NCBI RefSeq assembly: GCF_014208105.1
Contig: NZ_JACHMQ010000001.1
Span: 1,178,001 to 1,242,000 of the forward strand
Direction of reading: 5' to 3'
DNA length: 64,000 nt
From: Actinomadura coerulea
Lineage (GTDB): Bacteria > Actinomycetota > Actinomycetes > Streptosporangiales > Streptosporangiaceae
Shown: positions 44,757 to 52,269 of the stretch, one piece after another
How the letters are laid out: each line of letters opens with the position of its first letter
How positions within the stretch are numbered: position 1 is the stretch's first letter
The notes under the pieces: model-generated
Databases searched by the model: none
The model's input: the letters and a program-made list of their open reading frames with translations, nothing else
What the model was told of the DNA's origin: nothing
Position numbers and translations under genes: made by a program

Positions 44757-45119
44757 TCACCGGGGCGGCGTTGCTCGTACGGTGTCAGACACTTGCGGCG
44801 ACCGGCCGGTGTGCATATCGCGGGGCTTAAGGGTCAACTTCACTCGGTGGGCGGCTGCGGTGGAGCTCGCAGTGGAACCTCCAGCATTGAGGACCCAGAC
44901 CTTAACCCCACCGTCAATCTTGGCCTCGTCAGTCAAGGTTACGGTGAACTCAATCTCGATGTCGCCGAGCTCGAACTGAAGCCGATGAGCTTCGGCGCGC
45001 TCCATCGCCTCGGAGAGCTGACCCCGGATAGCCTCCACCGCACTAGCGAGCTCCAAGCTGCCTTCCGGCACGATTGCCCCGACCGATTCGGTGTCGTTCT
45101 GCTCGGAAGCTCTGCTCAT
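44757..45119 (-). CDS. Trypco2 family protein (trypsin-co-occurring domain 2)
   Basis: 120 aa from MSRASEQND, with GAGGAG about 10 nt upstream. The LELASAVEAIRGQLSEAMER helix and the beta strands QFELGDIEIEFTVTLTDEAK and GGVKVWVLNAG, then TAAAHRVKLTLKPRD, match trypco2, a small domain found next to trypsin-STAND proteins and thought to be a regulator or a cleavage target. It precedes the protease by 51 bp on the same strand, so the two are co-transcribed. Confidence 0.85.
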   Translation of the reverse strand: MSRASEQNDTESVGAIVPEGSLELASAVEAIRGQLSEAMERAEAHRLQFELGDIEIEFTVTLTDEAKIDGGVKVWVLNAGGSTASSTAAAHRVKLTLKPRDMHTGRSPQVSDTVRATPPR

Positions 45120-45257
45120 CGACCACCACTCCTCGCACTGTCGTTCGAAGACGTCCCCGACCGACCTGGGCGCTGTGGGAGAACGTGCATAGAGCGTAGC
45201 CGCCAAGACTGACATCGGATGTACATACAGGGCGGTCGGGGGCTGAGGGCAGGCAAT

Positions 45258-46068
45258 CACTGAGCCTTTTTCAGCGTGATGCGGTCTCGCGGAGTTGCAA
45301 GGTGTGGATGGCCTTGGCGAGGCGGCCGGCGCGGTGGGGTCAGCAGCGCAGCTTCCGCAGGATTCGCCATGACTTGAGCTGCGCGTTCGCGCGTTCGCCG
45401 GGTCCGCGGAGCTTGGCATGTGCGCGGTTGGCGTCCTTCTGCGGCCCGGGCTTGTCACGTCCCTTGTAGGGCGTGAGGATGTGCGCGCCGGCGCCCTGGT
45501 AGGCCTTGTCGGCCAGCACGAGCAGGCCGGTGGCGGCCAGCGCCCGGATGACACCCCAGATCCGGGCCGCGGTCAAGTCGTGGACCGAGCCGCGCAGCGG
45601 TCCCGACACCCACAGCAGTGTCCCGTCCGGTGCGGCGATGACCTGGAGGTTCATGCCGTGGCGACGATGCTTTCCCGAGTAGTAGGGCCGGTCGGCGGCG
45701 ACCCGGTCGATCGAGATCAAGGTGCCGTCCAGCACCAGGTACGGCAGCCCGGCTTTGACCGCTTTGGCCAGGGCGGCGCCGAGTTTGGGCGATCGGGCGG
45801 CGAGCAGGTCGACGGTCTCGTTGACATAGCGCCACGCGGTGGTGGTCGACACACCGAATCCGGCGCCCAGTTCGGCGTAGGTCTCGCCCTTACGCAAGTA
45901 GACCAAGGTCATCAGAGCCTGCATGCCCGGAGGTAGGCGCCGGCCCTTGCTCCCGTTGACCTGGCGGCGGACGACACCGGTGGCGTAGGCCAGGGTTCGG
46001 CGCGACAACGGCAGCGAAGCACGGTACAAAAGCATGTGAGGCCTCTGGTGGGGACGGGACGTTGTGAG
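45258..46068 (-). mobile_element. IS5-family (IS1647-like) element, right end lost
   Basis: The left end carries CACTGAGCCTTTTTCAGCG at 45258-45276, typical of this group's termini. The transposase fills the element. A matching repeat beyond the transposase start was not found: the element meets the IS3 element at 46069, so its right end was probably removed or displaced by that insertion. Confidence 0.6.
45340..46035 (-). CDS. IS5-family DDE transposase, C-terminus cut by a TGA
   Basis: 231 aa. MLLYRASLPLSRRTLAYATG and then the HTH region (AELGAGFGVSTTTAWRYVN) lead into the DDE_Tnp_4 domain: LVLDGTLISIDR (D), VLADKAYQGAG (D) and RAHAKLRGPGERANAQLKSW (E). The frame stops at TGA 45340-45342 after ILRKLRC. 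Past the stop, the same frame continues with the normal family tail (PHRAGRLAKAIHTLQLRETA). Relatives have Cys or Ser here, so this looks like a nonsense mutation. The catalytic core is kept, but activity is doubtful. Confidence 0.8.
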   Translation of the reverse strand: MLLYRASLPLSRRTLAYATGVVRRQVNGSKGRRLPPGMQALMTLVYLRKGETYAELGAGFGVSTTTAWRYVNETVDLLAARSPKLGAALAKAVKAGLPYLVLDGTLISIDRVAADRPYYSGKHRRHGMNLQVIAAPDGTLLWVSGPLRGSVHDLTAARIWGVIRALAATGLLVLADKAYQGAGAHILTPYKGRDKPGPQKDANRAHAKLRGPGERANAQLKSWRILRKLRC

Positions 46069-46095
46069 TGAAGCGCCCCGGGTTCGGTAGAGGCT

Positions 46096-47019
46096 TTAGG
46101 TTGTGGCTGTGACCTGTGGTTCTGTGTGGTTCTGGCGGTAGTAGAGGGCCTCGTATTCGTCGGGTGGGACGTGGCCGATCTCACCGTGGAGCCGGGTGGT
46201 GTTGTACCAGTCCACGTACTCGGCGGTGGCCAGCTCGACGCCGGTCAGGTTCTTCCACGGCCCACCAGGTTTGATCAGCTCGGTTTTGTACAAGCCGATC
46301 GCCGACTCCATCAATGCGTTGTCGAGCGCGTCGCCGACGGTGCCGATGGAGGCGTCGATCCCGGCGTCGACCAGGTGCGTGGTGAACCGGAAAGAGGTGT
46401 ATTGCGACCCCGCGTCGCTGTGGTGCACCAGGCCGGGCCCGACGGGGCGGCCGGCGCGGTCGCGCCGCCACAGCGCCATGTCCAGCGCATCCAGCACCAG
46501 CCGAGTCCGCTTGGTGGTCGCCGCCGCCCAGCCGACGATGGCGCGGGAGAAGATGTCGACCACGAACGCGACGTAGACCACGCCGGCCCAGGTGGTCACG
46601 TGGGTGAAGTCGGCCACCCATCGGCGGTTCGGGCTGCTGGCGGTGAAGTCGCGGCGCAGCAGGTCGGTGGCCCGCTCATGCCCGTCGTCGCGGACGGTGG
46701 TACGGATCTTGCGGCCGCGGCGGGCACCGTGCAGGCCCAGCTCGCGCATCAGCCGTTCCACCGTGCAACGGGCCACGACATGGCCCTCGCGCTGGAGCTG
46801 CCGCCAGATCTTGCGAGCGCCATAGACCCGGTAGTTGTCGGTGTAGATGCGGGTGATCTCGGTCTTGAGCCACTCGTCACGGACCGCCCGGGGCGAGGCC
46901 GGACGCGACCTGGCGGCGTAGTAGGTGAACGGTGCGATCTTGGTGCCGTGCGCAGACAGCACCCGGCAGATCGGCTCGACCCCGAACACCCTCTTGAACG
47001 CGTCGATGAACGCGATCAG
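46096..47019 (-). CDS. IS3 transposase OrfB
   Basis: About 307 codons beginning near CTG 47017-47019, where LIAFIDAFKRVFGVEPICRV starts; it is normally made as an OrfAB fusion by -1 frameshifting from OrfA. HTH_21 is followed by the rve core with WVADFTHVTTW (D), HHSDAGSQYTS (D) and NALMESAIGLYKTELIK (E). All three DDE residues are present, so it looks intact. Confidence 0.85.
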   Translation of the reverse strand: MIAFIDAFKRVFGVEPICRVLSAHGTKIAPFTYYAARSRPASPRAVRDEWLKTEITRIYTDNYRVYGARKIWRQLQREGHVVARCTVERLMRELGLHGARRGRKIRTTVRDDGHERATDLLRRDFTASSPNRRWVADFTHVTTWAGVVYVAFVVDIFSRAIVGWAAATTKRTRLVLDALDMALWRRDRAGRPVGPGLVHHSDAGSQYTSFRFTTHLVDAGIDASIGTVGDALDNALMESAIGLYKTELIKPGGPWKNLTGVELATAEYVDWYNTTRLHGEIGHVPPDEYEALYYRQNHTEPQVTATT

Positions 47020-47339
47020 TACCTGGGTGGCCGGTCGAGCTCGGCCGCGAAGAAACCCGCCGCCGCCTTCAGGATCTCGTTCGCCCGCCGCAGCTCGGCG
47101 TTCTCCCGCTTGAGCCGCTTCAGCTCGGCTGATTCCTCGGTCGTGGTCCCCGGCCGGGCACCGGCGTCGACCTCGGCCCGACGCACCCAGCTGCGCACCG
47201 TCTCGGTCGAGGTGACTCCCAGCTTGGCCGCGACGGCCTTCATCGCCGACCACTCACTGGGGTAGTCCGGGCGGACCTCGGCCACCATGCGGACCGCGCG
47301 CCTGCGCAGCTCAGGGGGATAGGGGGACGGACGTGCCAT
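47016..47339 (-). CDS. IS3 transposase OrfA
   Basis: 107 aa. It has an HTH_Tnp_1-type domain (YPPELRRRAVRMVAEVRPDY, VAAKLGVTSTETVRSWVRRA) and a C-terminal leucine zipper (ESAELKRLKRENAELRRANE). It overlaps OrfB in another frame at its end, the usual frameshift layout. The zipper mediates multimerisation and the HTH binds the element ends. Confidence 0.88.
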   Translation of the reverse strand: MARPSPYPPELRRRAVRMVAEVRPDYPSEWSAMKAVAAKLGVTSTETVRSWVRRAEVDAGARPGTTTEESAELKRLKRENAELRRANEILKAAAGFFAAELDRPPRY

Positions 47340-47496
47340 GACTCGATCCTCTCAGGGAAACGAGCCTCCATCCGACCCGGGGCGCTTCACCGGGGCGCTC
47401 AAGCGGCTTGCTGTGCCTCTGGCTGGCACCGATGGGGACCAGCGGGGGGGACCACCGATCAAGCGCTGTGGCTGTACTTCGTAGCTGTACGAACGG

Positions 47497-47530
47497 GAAA
47501 AGGCCGGATCCGTGGGATCGGATCCGGCCT
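47497..47530 (-). terminator. Intrinsic terminator of tRNA-Pro
   Basis: A perfect 12-bp stem, AGGCCGGATCCG / CGGATCCGGCCT, with a 6-nt loop. Read on the minus strand it is followed by CCTTTTCCC. It begins 10 bp after the tRNA 3' end. Confidence 0.85.
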
Positions 47531-47540
47531 CTGAGCTCTG

Positions 47541-47614
47541 TCGGGACGGCGGGATTTGAACCCACGACCCCTTGACCCCCAGTCAAGTGCGCTGCCAAAC
47601 TGCGCTACGTCCCG
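47541..47614 (-). tRNA. tRNA-Pro (anticodon GGG)
   Basis: 74 nt on the minus strand. The acceptor stem CGGGACG/CGTCCCG pairs fully, with discriminator A. The D arm is AGCGCAGTTTGGCAGCGC and the anticodon stem CTTGA/TCAAG carries loop CTGGGGG, giving GGG at 34-36. The T arm is GTCGTGGGTTCAAATCCCGCC-like with the TTC loop. CCA is not encoded. It marks the right boundary of the accessory region; tRNA genes are common integration sites, though no integrase or repeated 3' end was found. Confidence 0.95.
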
Positions 47615-47707
47615 GTGCCCGTTTGAGCGGGCGTGATTACTGTAGCGCAGTCTGCGGGGTCGTGCGTACCGAGATGCGGGGGCGCGGATCTCTGGTAGGC
47701 AGGCCTG

Positions 47708-48586
47708 ATGGTGCGTTTGCGGGCGGTGCTGGCCGGGGTCCTGGGCCTTGGGCTGGTGTGCGGGTGCGGGGACGGCGGAGGAGCTCGGTCGGTGAGCGGG
47801 AGTCCTGAGCCGGAGGGGTCCGTGCCGCGGGTTTCGGAGGTGCCGTCCAAGGCGCCGGTCGTGCGGGTGCCGGCGGGGGTGCGGGCCTCGTACGTGGTGT
47901 TCGACCGGGCCGCGGGGCGGGTGGTGGTCGCGCGGGCGGCGCGGCGGACGTTCCGGTCGGCCTCGGTCGTGAAGATCCTCATCGCGTTGGACTACATGGA
48001 CCGGCATGAGGTGTCGGCGGCCGATCGCCGGTTGCTGGTGCCGATGCTGCGGTCGAGTGACGACGGGGCCGCCACGGAGTTCTGGCGGCGGGGCGGGCGA
48101 AAGCAGATCATCGAGCGGATGGTGCGCAGGATGGGGCTGGAGGACACCGCGCCGCCGCCCGCGGAGAAGCCCGGGTTCTGGGGGTACACGGCGCTCAGTG
48201 CGCGGGACGTGGTGCGGATGTATCGGTATCTGCTGGAACGGGCGCCTGAGGGGCAGCGGGAGTTCGTGCTCCAGCAGTTGCGGAGGTCGACGCCCTGCGG
48301 GACGGACGGGTTCGACCAGACGTTCGGGATCCCGCGGGCGGTGAAGCGGCCTTGGGCCGTCAAGCAAGGGTGGTCGGGGTTCGGGGAGACGCCGTCGGAG
48401 CCGTGCCGTGTGCGGCCGGCGGCGTGGCGGCCCGATCTGGGGCTGGGGCGGCCCGTGCTGCACACGACGGGGGTCGTGGGGGACAAGATCGTGGCGGTGT
48501 TGACGCTGCATCCGGCGGGGACGCCGTTCGGGACGGCGGCGGCGCGGATCACCTCGCTGACGCGACAGGTGACGCGGGTGACGTAG
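47708..48586 (+). CDS. Secreted lipoprotein with serine hydrolase (beta-lactamase-fold) domain
   Basis: 292 aa. The signal peptide ends in a lipobox (GLVCGC, Cys about 20), so it is membrane-anchored outside the cell. A Pro/Ser/Val linker leads to the beta-lactamase/PBP fold: SASVVK (SxxK motif near 80), SSDDGAA (SxN-like motif near 112) and a late VKQGWSGFG in place of KTG. The divergent second and third motifs suggest a hydrolase other than a classical beta-lactamase. Family members are often annotated as serine hydrolases. No strong ribosome site is seen. It is the first gene right of the island. Confidence 0.8.
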   Translation: MVRLRAVLAGVLGLGLVCGCGDGGGARSVSGSPEPEGSVPRVSEVPSKAPVVRVPAGVRASYVVFDRAAGRVVVARAARRTFRSASVVKILIALDYMDRHEVSAADRRLLVPMLRSSDDGAATEFWRRGGRKQIIERMVRRMGLEDTAPPPAEKPGFWGYTALSARDVVRMYRYLLERAPEGQREFVLQQLRRSTPCGTDGFDQTFGIPRAVKRPWAVKQGWSGFGETPSEPCRVRPAAWRPDLGLGRPVLHTTGVVGDKIVAVLTLHPAGTPFGTAAARITSLTRQVTRVT

Positions 48587-48764
48587 GTCACAGGGCGAGG
48601 AAGGGGTCCGTCTTGAGACGGTCACCGGAAGCGGTCGAGTTCGGGCGTGGAGGGAAAACCCGGGCAAAGATCTAGGCTCTTTGCATGGGCATGGGCGAAT
48701 AGTCCCTCGCTGACGTATGTAGCTTTTTTCTCCCAGGGGCAGGTGACGCCGAACGGGGGACGGG

Positions 48765-50657
48765 TTGGCGGAAGCGGAGGGCACCCAGCCCGGGGTGCAC
48801 GTTGCGGACATGGAGGACCTCCGGGGCGCGGCGCACGACCGGGCGGTGCTGGCGGAGGCGCGGGTCGTGCTGGCCCGGCGTCTCGGCGTCCCCCCGGGCG
48901 AGGCCCTGCAGCACCTGATCTGGCTCGCGCGCGATCTGGACATCGAGATGGCCGAGGCGGCGTCGCTGCTGGTCAAGGACGGGGGCGGCGGGCCGGTGGG
49001 GGCCGTGGTGGCGGGGCGCCGGGCGCCGCGCACCGAGGAGGTCCCCGCGAAGCGCCAGGCGGTCCTGTCGGACGCCGAGGACGTGCTGCGCCGGGTGACG
49101 GCCGAGGACACCGGGGGGGACGCGGAGCTCCTCGTGAGGGTGCCCGACGACCCGGCGGCGACGGCGGTGCTGGAGGGGGCGCTCGACTCGGCGGCCCACC
49201 TGGTCCCGGTGCGGGGGCCGGACGGCAACGTGGCGGACTTCCTCTTCGCGGAGCTCAACGGCGTCGCCAGGGACATGTTCGGGCGGGGCCGGGAGGAGCT
49301 GACCGGGCTGCGGCTGCTGCGGACGGATCCGGGGGCGGTGCTCAGCGGGCTGTTCGACGACTACGTCCGGGTGCTGGACACCGGGACGCGGTTGGAACGT
49401 TCCTCGATCCAGTACTCGACCGCGCAGCGCGGGCTGTCCCGCTCGTCGCGGATGAGCGTGCGGTGCGTGCGGGTGCCGACCGGGGTCTGCGTGACGTGGC
49501 GGTACCACCTGGCCGAGGACCGCATCGCGCGGCGGCTGGAGCGGGTCGAGCGGCTCGCGCTGATCGGGTTCGGGGAGTGGGACCTGGCCACCGGTGAGGC
49601 GGACTGGACGCCCCAGATGCTGGCCAACTACGGCCTGTCTCCCGACGAGGTGCCGCCGATGCCGCACGACCTGCCGAAGGTCGTGGCCGACGACGACCTG
49701 CCCCTGGTCGAGGAGGCCGTCCAGACGATGTTCTCGCGCCGCGAGCCGGTGGAGGCGGAGCACCGCGTGATCGGCCACGACGGAACACCCCGCCACCTGT
49801 GGGTCTTCGCCGAGCCCGTGCTCGGGGAGTCCGGGCTGCCCGTCTCGATCAACATCGTGTCGCAGGACATCACGCGGCGGCGCGGGGTGGAGCGCGCGCT
49901 GGCCGAGACCCGGCGGCAGATGCTGCGCCAGCAGGCGCGGACGGCGCAGGAGCGGCGCGTGGCGGTGACCCTGCGGCGGGCCATCCTGCCGGACGAGGAC
50001 GAGCTCGAGCAGCTGCCGGGCATGTGCACCTCGATCCGGAGCATGGCGGCGGAGAGCACGGCCCGCATCGGCGGCGACTGGTTCGCGACCAAAGCGTTCC
50101 AGGACGGGCGGGCGATGTTCGCGATCGGGGACGCGGCCGGGCACGGGCTGCCGGCGGCGGCGGCGATGGCGCGGACCCGGAACGGCCTGCTGGGCCTCAC
50201 CTGTACGGGGGAGCGCCCGGGACGGCTGGTCGGCTGGCTGAACGAGCTGATCGGCGCGATGGACCCGCCGGCGACGGGCACCGCCATCGTCGCCCACTAC
50301 GACCCGGCCCGGCACCTCTTGGAGTGGACGTGCGCGGGCCATCCGCCGCCGATCCTGGTCCGGGACGGGCGGGCGGCCCCGCTAGAGGTGGTCCGCGACC
50401 CGATGCTCGGCGCCATGCCCGGCTGGGAGTACACGACGATCACCACCGGGCTCAAGTCGGGCGACATGCTCTTCCTCTACACCGACGGCCTGGTGGAGCG
50501 CCGCGACGCGGACCTGGACGAGCGGATCGTCCGCCTGACCCACATTCTGCGTGACTCCTCCTCGCGTCCCGAGCGGGTGCTGGACGAGGTGCTGGCGCGG
50601 ATGGAGCACGACCGGGCGGCGGACGACACCACGCTCTTCGCCCTTTACATGGAGTGA
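48765..50657 (+). CDS. ANTAR-PAS-SpoIIE serine phosphatase (PP2C)
   Basis: 630 aa from TTG (GGGGGA 5-10 nt upstream); ATG at 48810 is an alternative. An ANTAR-like helical region lies at about 28-70 (ARRLGVPPGEALQHLIWLAR). Two PAS-like domains follow at about 140-250 and 255-365. The SpoIIE/PP2C domain runs from about 400 to the end, with IGGDWFATKAFQDG, AIGDAAGHGLPAAAAMA, TGTAIVAHYDP and the final RAADDTTLFALYME. Such phosphatases dephosphorylate anti-anti-sigma factors in partner-switching pathways, and the PAS domains sense the signal. It is not next to its target. All metal-binding Asp residues are present. Confidence 0.9.
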   Translation: MAEAEGTQPGVHVADMEDLRGAAHDRAVLAEARVVLARRLGVPPGEALQHLIWLARDLDIEMAEAASLLVKDGGGGPVGAVVAGRRAPRTEEVPAKRQAVLSDAEDVLRRVTAEDTGGDAELLVRVPDDPAATAVLEGALDSAAHLVPVRGPDGNVADFLFAELNGVARDMFGRGREELTGLRLLRTDPGAVLSGLFDDYVRVLDTGTRLERSSIQYSTAQRGLSRSSRMSVRCVRVPTGVCVTWRYHLAEDRIARRLERVERLALIGFGEWDLATGEADWTPQMLANYGLSPDEVPPMPHDLPKVVADDDLPLVEEAVQTMFSRREPVEAEHRVIGHDGTPRHLWVFAEPVLGESGLPVSINIVSQDITRRRGVERALAETRRQMLRQQARTAQERRVAVTLRRAILPDEDELEQLPGMCTSIRSMAAESTARIGGDWFATKAFQDGRAMFAIGDAAGHGLPAAAAMARTRNGLLGLTCTGERPGRLVGWLNELIGAMDPPATGTAIVAHYDPARHLLEWTCAGHPPPILVRDGRAAPLEVVRDPMLGAMPGWEYTTITTGLKSGDMLFLYTDGLVERRDADLDERIVRLTHILRDSSSRPERVLDEVLARMEHDRAADDTTLFALYME

Positions 50658-51129
50658 CCGCCGGGGCCTCGCGGTGACGAAGGGCACGCCCGGCCAGCGA
50701 AGATCGCCGAGTGTGACGTGTGCCTCACCCCGCGGGGCGGGCGAGTGGCGGGCCGGCCGGGCGGAGAACGCCGCCCGCCCCTAATTCGATCTTCTTTACC
50801 TTTTCCCGAAGGCCCGGTAAGTACGGCGGGCAAGGGCTTCAGGGGCACTTCGGCAAAGATCGGGAAGACGCGGAGGGGCCCCGGTGTTGGGAGTCTCTTG
50901 AGAGGGCTTTGAGCAGGCAAGACTTTACTTTATGCCTGGTTTGCTTTTCTTGAGAAGGTTGGTACCTTCGATCCCGAATCACGCAACGCGTCCCATGCGT
51001 TGCCACCGGCCGCACCATGCGCGGCCGAGGATCGCGGAGCGGTATCCGCACGCGATGCGCGCCAATCGACGCGCGCCCCCTCATCAAGATCTGCCAGAGA
51101 GAACATCCGTATACCTGCACCGCTCGCGC
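50658..51129. other. Gene-free stretch before the c-di-AMP riboswitch
   Basis: About 470 bp. It contains an unusually AT-rich run (50925-50965, with TTTACTTTATGCCTGG) that probably carries the promoter for the riboswitch leader. No protein gene or RNA is recognised. Confidence 0.5.
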
Positions 51130-51267
51130 GGTGCGAGGCCGAGTCCGTCCGGTCGGTGACCGGAACGGAGCCGGGGACCCACGTTTCTGGGGTGAATCGG
51201 CGCGCCCGAGAGTCGCGCCGTAGGGCTGCTTCCATGCCCGAATCCGTCAGCTAACCCGGTAGGCGCC
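51130..51267 (+). promoter_or_regulatory. c-di-AMP riboswitch (ydaO/yuaA type)
   Basis: Two conserved blocks match the family: GGAGCCGGGGACCCACG then TTTCTGGGGTGAATC, and GTAGGGCTGCTTCC then CCCGAATCCGTCAGCTAACC with CGGTAGGCG. The closing stem pairs GGTGC (51130-51134) with GCGCC (51263-51267). It lies in the leader of the CHAP gene, whose start is 24 bp beyond it. Known members turn off cell-wall remodelling genes when c-di-AMP is high. Confidence 0.88.
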
Positions 51268-51291
51268 ATGGAAGACAAGGAGATTCCCTGC

Positions 51292-52065
51292 ATGTCCGGT
51301 CTTTTCGATCGACTTTCGCTCAACCGCCTCTCGCCCGAGGACAAGGCCGTCGGCGTCGCCGTCGGCGCGGTCCTGGCGGGTGCGGTGGGGCTCTCGGTGG
51401 TCAACCCCCTCGCCGGCGGCCGTGCGGTCGCCGACACCTCCTCCGCCCAGGCGGCGGTGGTCGCTGAGAAGGGCACCGCCGTTCACACCAACTCCTCCCA
51501 CGCCAAGACGGTGAAGGCCCAGAACGTCGCGGCCGAGGCGCGGCGCGAGGGCTTCAAGGTCCCCCCGCACGCGGTCAAGCCCGCCGAAGTGATCAAGCTG
51601 GCGGAGAAGCAGGTCGGCGTCCGTGAGGGCAAGGGCGGCCAGACCAAGTACCACAAGTGGTTCGTCTCGACTCCGCAGGCCAAGGCCACCGCCAAGCGCG
51701 ACGGCGGCTTCTCGGTCAAGGAGTACAACGGCGCCCAGTGGTGCAACATGTTCGTCTCCTGGCTCGGCGCCCAGACAGGCGTCAAGAACATGGGCTGGGA
51801 CGCCTATACCGTCCAGCACGCGAGCTGGTTCAAGCAGACCGACCGCTGGGGCCACACAGCCAAGCCCGGTGCCGTGGTGTTCTTCGACTGGCAGGACGGT
51901 TCCAAGGCCGGCATCGGTGACATCGACCACGTCGGCATCGTCGTCAAGGACAACGGCAACGGCAGCATCACCACCATCGAGGGCAACACCGACAATGCGG
52001 TGCAGAAGAAGGTCCGCGAGAAGTCGCAGGTCGTCGGCTACGGCTACCCCGACTACGCCCGCTGA
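51292..52065 (+). CDS. Secreted CHAP-domain peptidoglycan amidase/endopeptidase
   Basis: 257 aa from MSGLFDRLSL, chosen because AAGGAG lies 9 nt upstream; an ATG 24 bp earlier touches the riboswitch. The hydrophobic stretch AVGAVLAGAVGLSVVNPLAG at about 21-40 is a signal or anchor. The CHAP domain (about 95-255) has the NlpC/P60-like Cys in YNGAQWCNMFVSWLGAQTG and His in DIDHVGIVV. It cuts peptide cross-links or stems for growth or resuscitation. Regulation is by the c-di-AMP riboswitch in its leader. Confidence 0.9.
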   Translation: MSGLFDRLSLNRLSPEDKAVGVAVGAVLAGAVGLSVVNPLAGGRAVADTSSAQAAVVAEKGTAVHTNSSHAKTVKAQNVAAEARREGFKVPPHAVKPAEVIKLAEKQVGVREGKGGQTKYHKWFVSTPQAKATAKRDGGFSVKEYNGAQWCNMFVSWLGAQTGVKNMGWDAYTVQHASWFKQTDRWGHTAKPGAVVFFDWQDGSKAGIGDIDHVGIVVKDNGNGSITTIEGNTDNAVQKKVREKSQVVGYGYPDYAR

Positions 52066-52097
52066 CCCGACACCGCCCGAGAAGGCGCACGCTTCAC

Positions 52098-52127
52098 GAA
52101 GGCGCCCGGCTCCCGCCGGGCGCCTTC
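52098..52127 (+). terminator. Intrinsic terminator after the CHAP gene
   Basis: A perfect 13-bp stem, GAAGGCGCCCGGC / GCCGGGCGCCTTC, with a 4-nt TCCC loop lies 32 bp after the stop. It has no long U-tract. Confidence 0.8.
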
Positions 52128-52269
52128 TGGCGATCCGGGGTGCCGTGCCCAATGCCTCCGTTGACGGTGGGTAATGCTAAGCGTTGACAGCCTTTGATCC
52201 CTCTTGGACCTCAGTGCGGAGTTCCTGGAAAGGAATCCAGGACGCCGGAGTCTGCGGAGGGGGATGCCC

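Larger units (their letters stand above)
46069..47389 (-). mobile_element. IS3-family insertion sequence with frameshifted OrfA/OrfB
   Basis: 1321 bp. The inverted ends are TGAAGCGCCCCGGGTTCGGT at 46069-46088 and, at 47389, the complement beginning TGAAGCGCCCCGGGTCGG; the first 15 bp are identical and both continue to a shared GAGGCT. Flanking 3-mers (GAG, CCG) do not match, so no target duplication is seen. It ends 152 bp before tRNA-Pro and lies directly against the IS5 element. Confidence 0.85.

Noticed and set aside
21225..47540. CRISPR array in the defence island
   Set aside because: No regularly spaced repeats were found; the only periodic sequences are TPR-coding units and IS ends.
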